NCBI GenBank assembly: GCA_049416425.1
Contig: JBMSHD010000106.1
Location: 1-6,873, forward strand
Reading direction: 5' to 3'
DNA from: JBMSHD01 sp049416425
GTDB taxonomy: Bacteria > Pseudomonadota > Gammaproteobacteria > Francisellales > Francisellaceae
DNA length: 6,873 nt
Below the pieces are notes generated by a model, which worked only from the letters and a program-made list of their open reading frames with translations, made no database searches and had not been told where the DNA came from. The translations under genes were made by a program, and so were the position numbers. Shown piece after piece: positions 5,023-6,873 of this stretch (position 1 is the stretch's first letter; the number at the start of each line of letters is the position of its first letter).

Positions 5023-5792
5023 GATTGACGGGTGAAACAGTAGGTTGATTCGTTGGATAATTCGGGATTGAAACCATAGCCGTCATAGTCAAAGCCTTGA
5101 AGTGCTTCTGGCGAGTCGATGTTATGCTCGAGAATAAATCGCACCATGCGTCCTCTGGCGCGTTTGGCCAAAAGGGCGATGATCTTGTATTTGCCATCAC
5201 GATATTCTTTGAATTCTATATCACGCCATTGTCCTTTAATCGCTTTATGATCGATGGCGGCCGCATATTCTTTTGAAGCCAGATTGACGATGATCTTAGA
5301 GGAGTGTTTATCTAAAAGTTCATTGATTCTGGCAGTGAGTTTTTGTTTCCAGGAATGAGCTAAAACCTGGTTGTCGATCGTAAATTTTGTGCCCATCTCC
5401 AGGCGATAAGCCTGCATTAAATCGGCTGGACGCAAAAACCCATAAAGACCAGATAGCATCAACAGGTGATCATTGGCAAACTCAAATTGAGAAGGTGTGA
5501 GACTCTTGGCATCAAGTCCTTTATAAACATCACCGTTGAAGGCAAACAGCGCAGGCTTGCTGTTGGTGTGATCAAATTTCTGCGGCTTGAAATTGACATA
5601 CATTTCAAAGACACCTTGCGCCAGTTTTGGGCTTATATGCATTAATTTTTCGAAGTCTTCGGGCTCAAGCCGTTTTAATTGATTGACAAGATCTGCTGTC
5701 TCATTTTGAAATTGAGGCGTCGTTGTGTTGATAGCAAAGGGTAAATCGTCGTTGAAATTCAGGCTTTTGGCCGGTGAGATAAGGCTGATCAT
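5019..5792 (-). CDS. yaaA: YaaA family peroxide-stress protein (DUF328)
   Basis: A 257-residue cytoplasmic protein of the YaaA/UPF0246 family. In E. coli it is induced by OxyR and lowers free intracellular iron during hydrogen peroxide stress, limiting Fenton damage; it also has DNA-binding activity. The length is nearly identical to E. coli (258). Conserved blocks are ISPAKSL at 5-11, ALFAFNGDVYKGLDA at 81-95, LSGLYGFLRP at 113-122, YRLEMGTK at 129-136, NLASKEY at 170-176, AKRARGRMVRFI at 209-220 and a final GYGFNPELS. Start ATG 5792 gives the family N-terminus (MISLISPAK). It lacks a clear Shine-Dalgarno sequence but lies about 22 bases below the start predicted from an extended -10. It leads a two-gene unit with rlmH and diverges from trpC. 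No OxyR site could be recognised by eye. Confidence 0.95.
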   Translation of the reverse strand: MISLISPAKSLNFNDDLPFAINTTTPQFQNETADLVNQLKRLEPEDFEKLMHISPKLAQGVFEMYVNFKPQKFDHTNSKPALFAFNGDVYKGLDAKSLTPSQFEFANDHLLMLSGLYGFLRPADLMQAYRLEMGTKFTIDNQVLAHSWKQKLTARINELLDKHSSKIIVNLASKEYAAAIDHKAIKGQWRDIEFKEYRDGKYKIIALLAKRARGRMVRFILEHNIDSPEALQGFDYDGYGFNPELSNESTYCFTRQS

Positions 5793-5820
5793 GAAGGTTT
5801 ATGACTTGATTTTTTTAAAA

Positions 5821-5829
5821 ATTATATCA
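5821..5829 (-). promoter_or_regulatory. Extended -10 promoter for yaaA-rlmH
   Basis: The minus strand reads TGATATAAT, a consensus -10 with the TGn extension, about 29 bases upstream of the yaaA ATG. No good -35 lies at 16-18 bp. Transcription would start near 5815. Confidence 0.6.
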
Positions 5830-5849
5830 TGTGAGTTTTGGCTCTGCAC

Positions 5850-5878
5850 TTGTGTTTTGTGGCAAATGTTTGTACACT
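5850..5878 (+). promoter_or_regulatory. Candidate trpC promoter
   Basis: TTGTGT (5850-5855) and TACACT (5873-5878) are spaced by 17 bp and would start transcription near 5885, 28 bases before the ATG. TGTAC (5871-5875) and GTACA (5886-5890) form an inverted repeat across the -10 and start site and could be an operator half-site pair. It does not match the E. coli TrpR consensus well. No leader peptide with Trp codons or attenuator is seen. Match quality is moderate. Confidence 0.35.
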
Positions 5879-5912
5879 TGCACCGGTACATAAATACAAA
5901 AATGGAAAGACA

Positions 5913-6674
5913 ATGATTCTAAAACAGATTCTTGAGCAGAAAAAAGCCGAAATTGAGAGACTTCAAGCGCTTGATATCAATAAATTAAGTCGTGATCGAG
6001 TCGATTTTCTGGCGGCGATTATCGAGGCAAAAAAGAACAAGGGAGCGATTATTGCCGAGCTTAAATCCAAATCGCCTTCAGAAGGGGTGATCGAGGGTAA
6101 TTACAATCCGGTTGAAATCGCCAAAGCCTATGAAAAAGGAGGTGCTTGTGCGCTTTCAATTTTAACGGATGAACGCTTTTTTGCCGGTTCGTTTGAACAT
6201 ATTTCAGAAGTCAAAGCCGCCGTTTCGCTGCCGGTTTTATGTAAGGAGTTTATTATTGATGAAAAACAAATCTATCAGGCAGCCGCCAGTGGTGCCGATG
6301 CTTGCCTTTTGATTGTTCGCATTTTATCGGATCAACAGTTGAAGCACTTTATTCATACCTTAGAGCGATTAAACATGACGGCTTTGGTTGAAGTATTCGA
6401 TGAGAATGAGATGGAGCGATCCCTGCAAGCCGGTGCGAAGCTAATCGGGGTTAATAATCGCAATCTTGACACCTTGGAAATGGATATGGGTAATATCGAG
6501 CGCTTATCGAAGCTGGTGCCAGAGGGCGTTGTGCTTTTGAGTCTATCAGGAGCTAAAACACCGAAGGATCTCTATCACTATGCCAGTCATTATGATGGCG
6601 TGCTGGCGGGAACGGCGCTGATGCGAGCCGATGATAAGGTTGAATTTTTACAGCAGGCCTTGAATTTGCTCTAG
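5913..6674 (+). CDS. trpC: Indole-3-glycerol phosphate synthase (monofunctional TrpC)
   Basis: A 253-residue TIM-barrel enzyme that closes the ring of 1-(2-carboxyphenylamino)-1-deoxyribulose 5-phosphate to indole-3-glycerol phosphate, releasing CO2 and water, the fourth step from chorismate to tryptophan. Seen in order: AELKSKSPS at 48-56 (E49 and K51 match catalytic Glu/Lys), LCKEFI at 109-114 (K111), ALVEV at 157-161 (E160), GVNNRNL at 179-185 (N181) and GTALM at 233-237. At the usual SESG motif the protein reads SLSG (210-213), with Leu replacing the conserved Glu. It is not fused to TrpF, unlike E. coli TrpC. I chose ATG 5913 because it begins the family's N-terminal helix (ILKQILEQKKAEI) and has GGA seven bases upstream; extending to 5838 adds 25 unrelated residues. 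No other trp gene lies within the window. Confidence 0.94.
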   Translation: MILKQILEQKKAEIERLQALDINKLSRDRVDFLAAIIEAKKNKGAIIAELKSKSPSEGVIEGNYNPVEIAKAYEKGGACALSILTDERFFAGSFEHISEVKAAVSLPVLCKEFIIDEKQIYQAAASGADACLLIVRILSDQQLKHFIHTLERLNMTALVEVFDENEMERSLQAGAKLIGVNNRNLDTLEMDMGNIERLSKLVPEGVVLLSLSGAKTPKDLYHYASHYDGVLAGTALMRADDKVEFLQQALNLL

Positions 6675-6873
6675 AGCGGATCATCTTGCCGTGGGTGGAT
6701 GGCGGGCTCATCATCATAATTAAGGATGTGCCTGAAATAAATTCCTTTTTTCTTGCAAAGCATGACCAAGTGCAACAATTGTCATCATCGCTTGGCGATG
6801 ATCCATGTGATTTATCGGGAGAGTGGCAAAGATCGTATGTGCTTAGGCAAAAGCCGTCAGTAGCATTGCCAAT
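6675..6873. other. Intergenic or unresolved 3' edge after trpC
   Basis: No gene can be supported here. Contents: a copy of the intergenic 18-mer at 6728-6745 (see 2903-3162); AAGGA at 6722-6726 facing TCCTT at 6743-6747, followed by a run of six T to 6751, a weak terminator-like arrangement for trpC; and a perfect hairpin with ATCATCGC (6784-6791) and GCGATGAT (6795-6802) around TTG, without a T run. Short open frames on both strands (33 codons plus, 28 codons minus from an ATG) have no recognised match. Confidence 0.5.

Noticed and set aside
6784..6802. Perfect 8-bp hairpin as a trpC terminator
   Set aside because: No T run follows, the loop is only three bases, and it lies over 100 bases past the trpC stop.
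6720..6845. Minus-strand frame of about 40 codons (28 from an ATG at 6806) near the right edge
   Set aside because: The translation looks protein-like, but it is short, has no family match I recognise, and is bounded upstream by an in-frame stop at 6843-6845. It could be a gene relic, but there is not enough to call it.
6762..6863. Plus-strand 33-codon frame with a CNNC motif
   Set aside because: Too short, no ribosome-binding site, and the Cys pair alone is weak evidence for a zinc-binding protein.

Overview
The window is about 6.9 kb of moderately AT-rich chromosomal DNA, most likely from a gammaproteobacterium. The evidence is the combination of a WaaE/KdtX-type LPS-core glycosyltransferase, an AmpG muropeptide permease, RlmH, YaaA and a monofunctional TrpC. 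I cannot name the genus. No rRNA, tRNA, CRISPR array or complete mobile element is visible.

Left edge (1-554): the decayed 3' end of an IS3-family transposase, frameshifted near its C-terminus, followed by a plausible right terminal repeat of the element (311-335). After that come about 220 bp with no recognisable gene. Next (555-2172, minus strand) are two family-2 glycosyltransferase genes separated by a single base: a WaaE/KdtX-like enzyme and, downstream, a GT2 enzyme with a galactosyltransferase-like C-terminal half. They probably act together on the LPS core or a related surface glycan.

Middle (2173-3270): the glycosyltransferase pair diverges from a MazEF/ChpS-ChpB-type toxin-antitoxin operon (2293-2879, plus strand). 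Its promoter carries a perfect inverted repeat over the -10 box, a good candidate for the autoregulatory operator. The toxin starts at TTG and overlaps the antitoxin stop. Behind it lies about 390 bp of non-coding DNA with a weak terminator-like hairpin, an 8-bp palindrome and two tandem 52-bp repeat units. This block is bounded by imperfect inverted repeats, and a close copy of its right-hand end recurs downstream of trpC.

Right half (3271-6674): ampG (plus) ends exactly where the convergent rlmH (minus) begins, with no base between them. rlmH is translationally coupled to yaaA through an ATGA overlap. yaaA diverges from trpC across a 120-bp intergenic region with a candidate promoter on each strand. 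The genes concern peptidoglycan recycling (ampG), ribosome maturation (rlmH), peroxide/iron stress (yaaA) and tryptophan synthesis (trpC). They are ordinary housekeeping genes that do not form one pathway. The trpC product carries a Leu where the family normally has the active-site Glu of the SESG motif. The last 199 bp hold no gene I can support.

I do not see a convincing new multi-gene system. The items most worth a second look are the repeat block at 2903-3162 with its copy at 6728-6745, the TrpC active-site change, and the mazEF operator.
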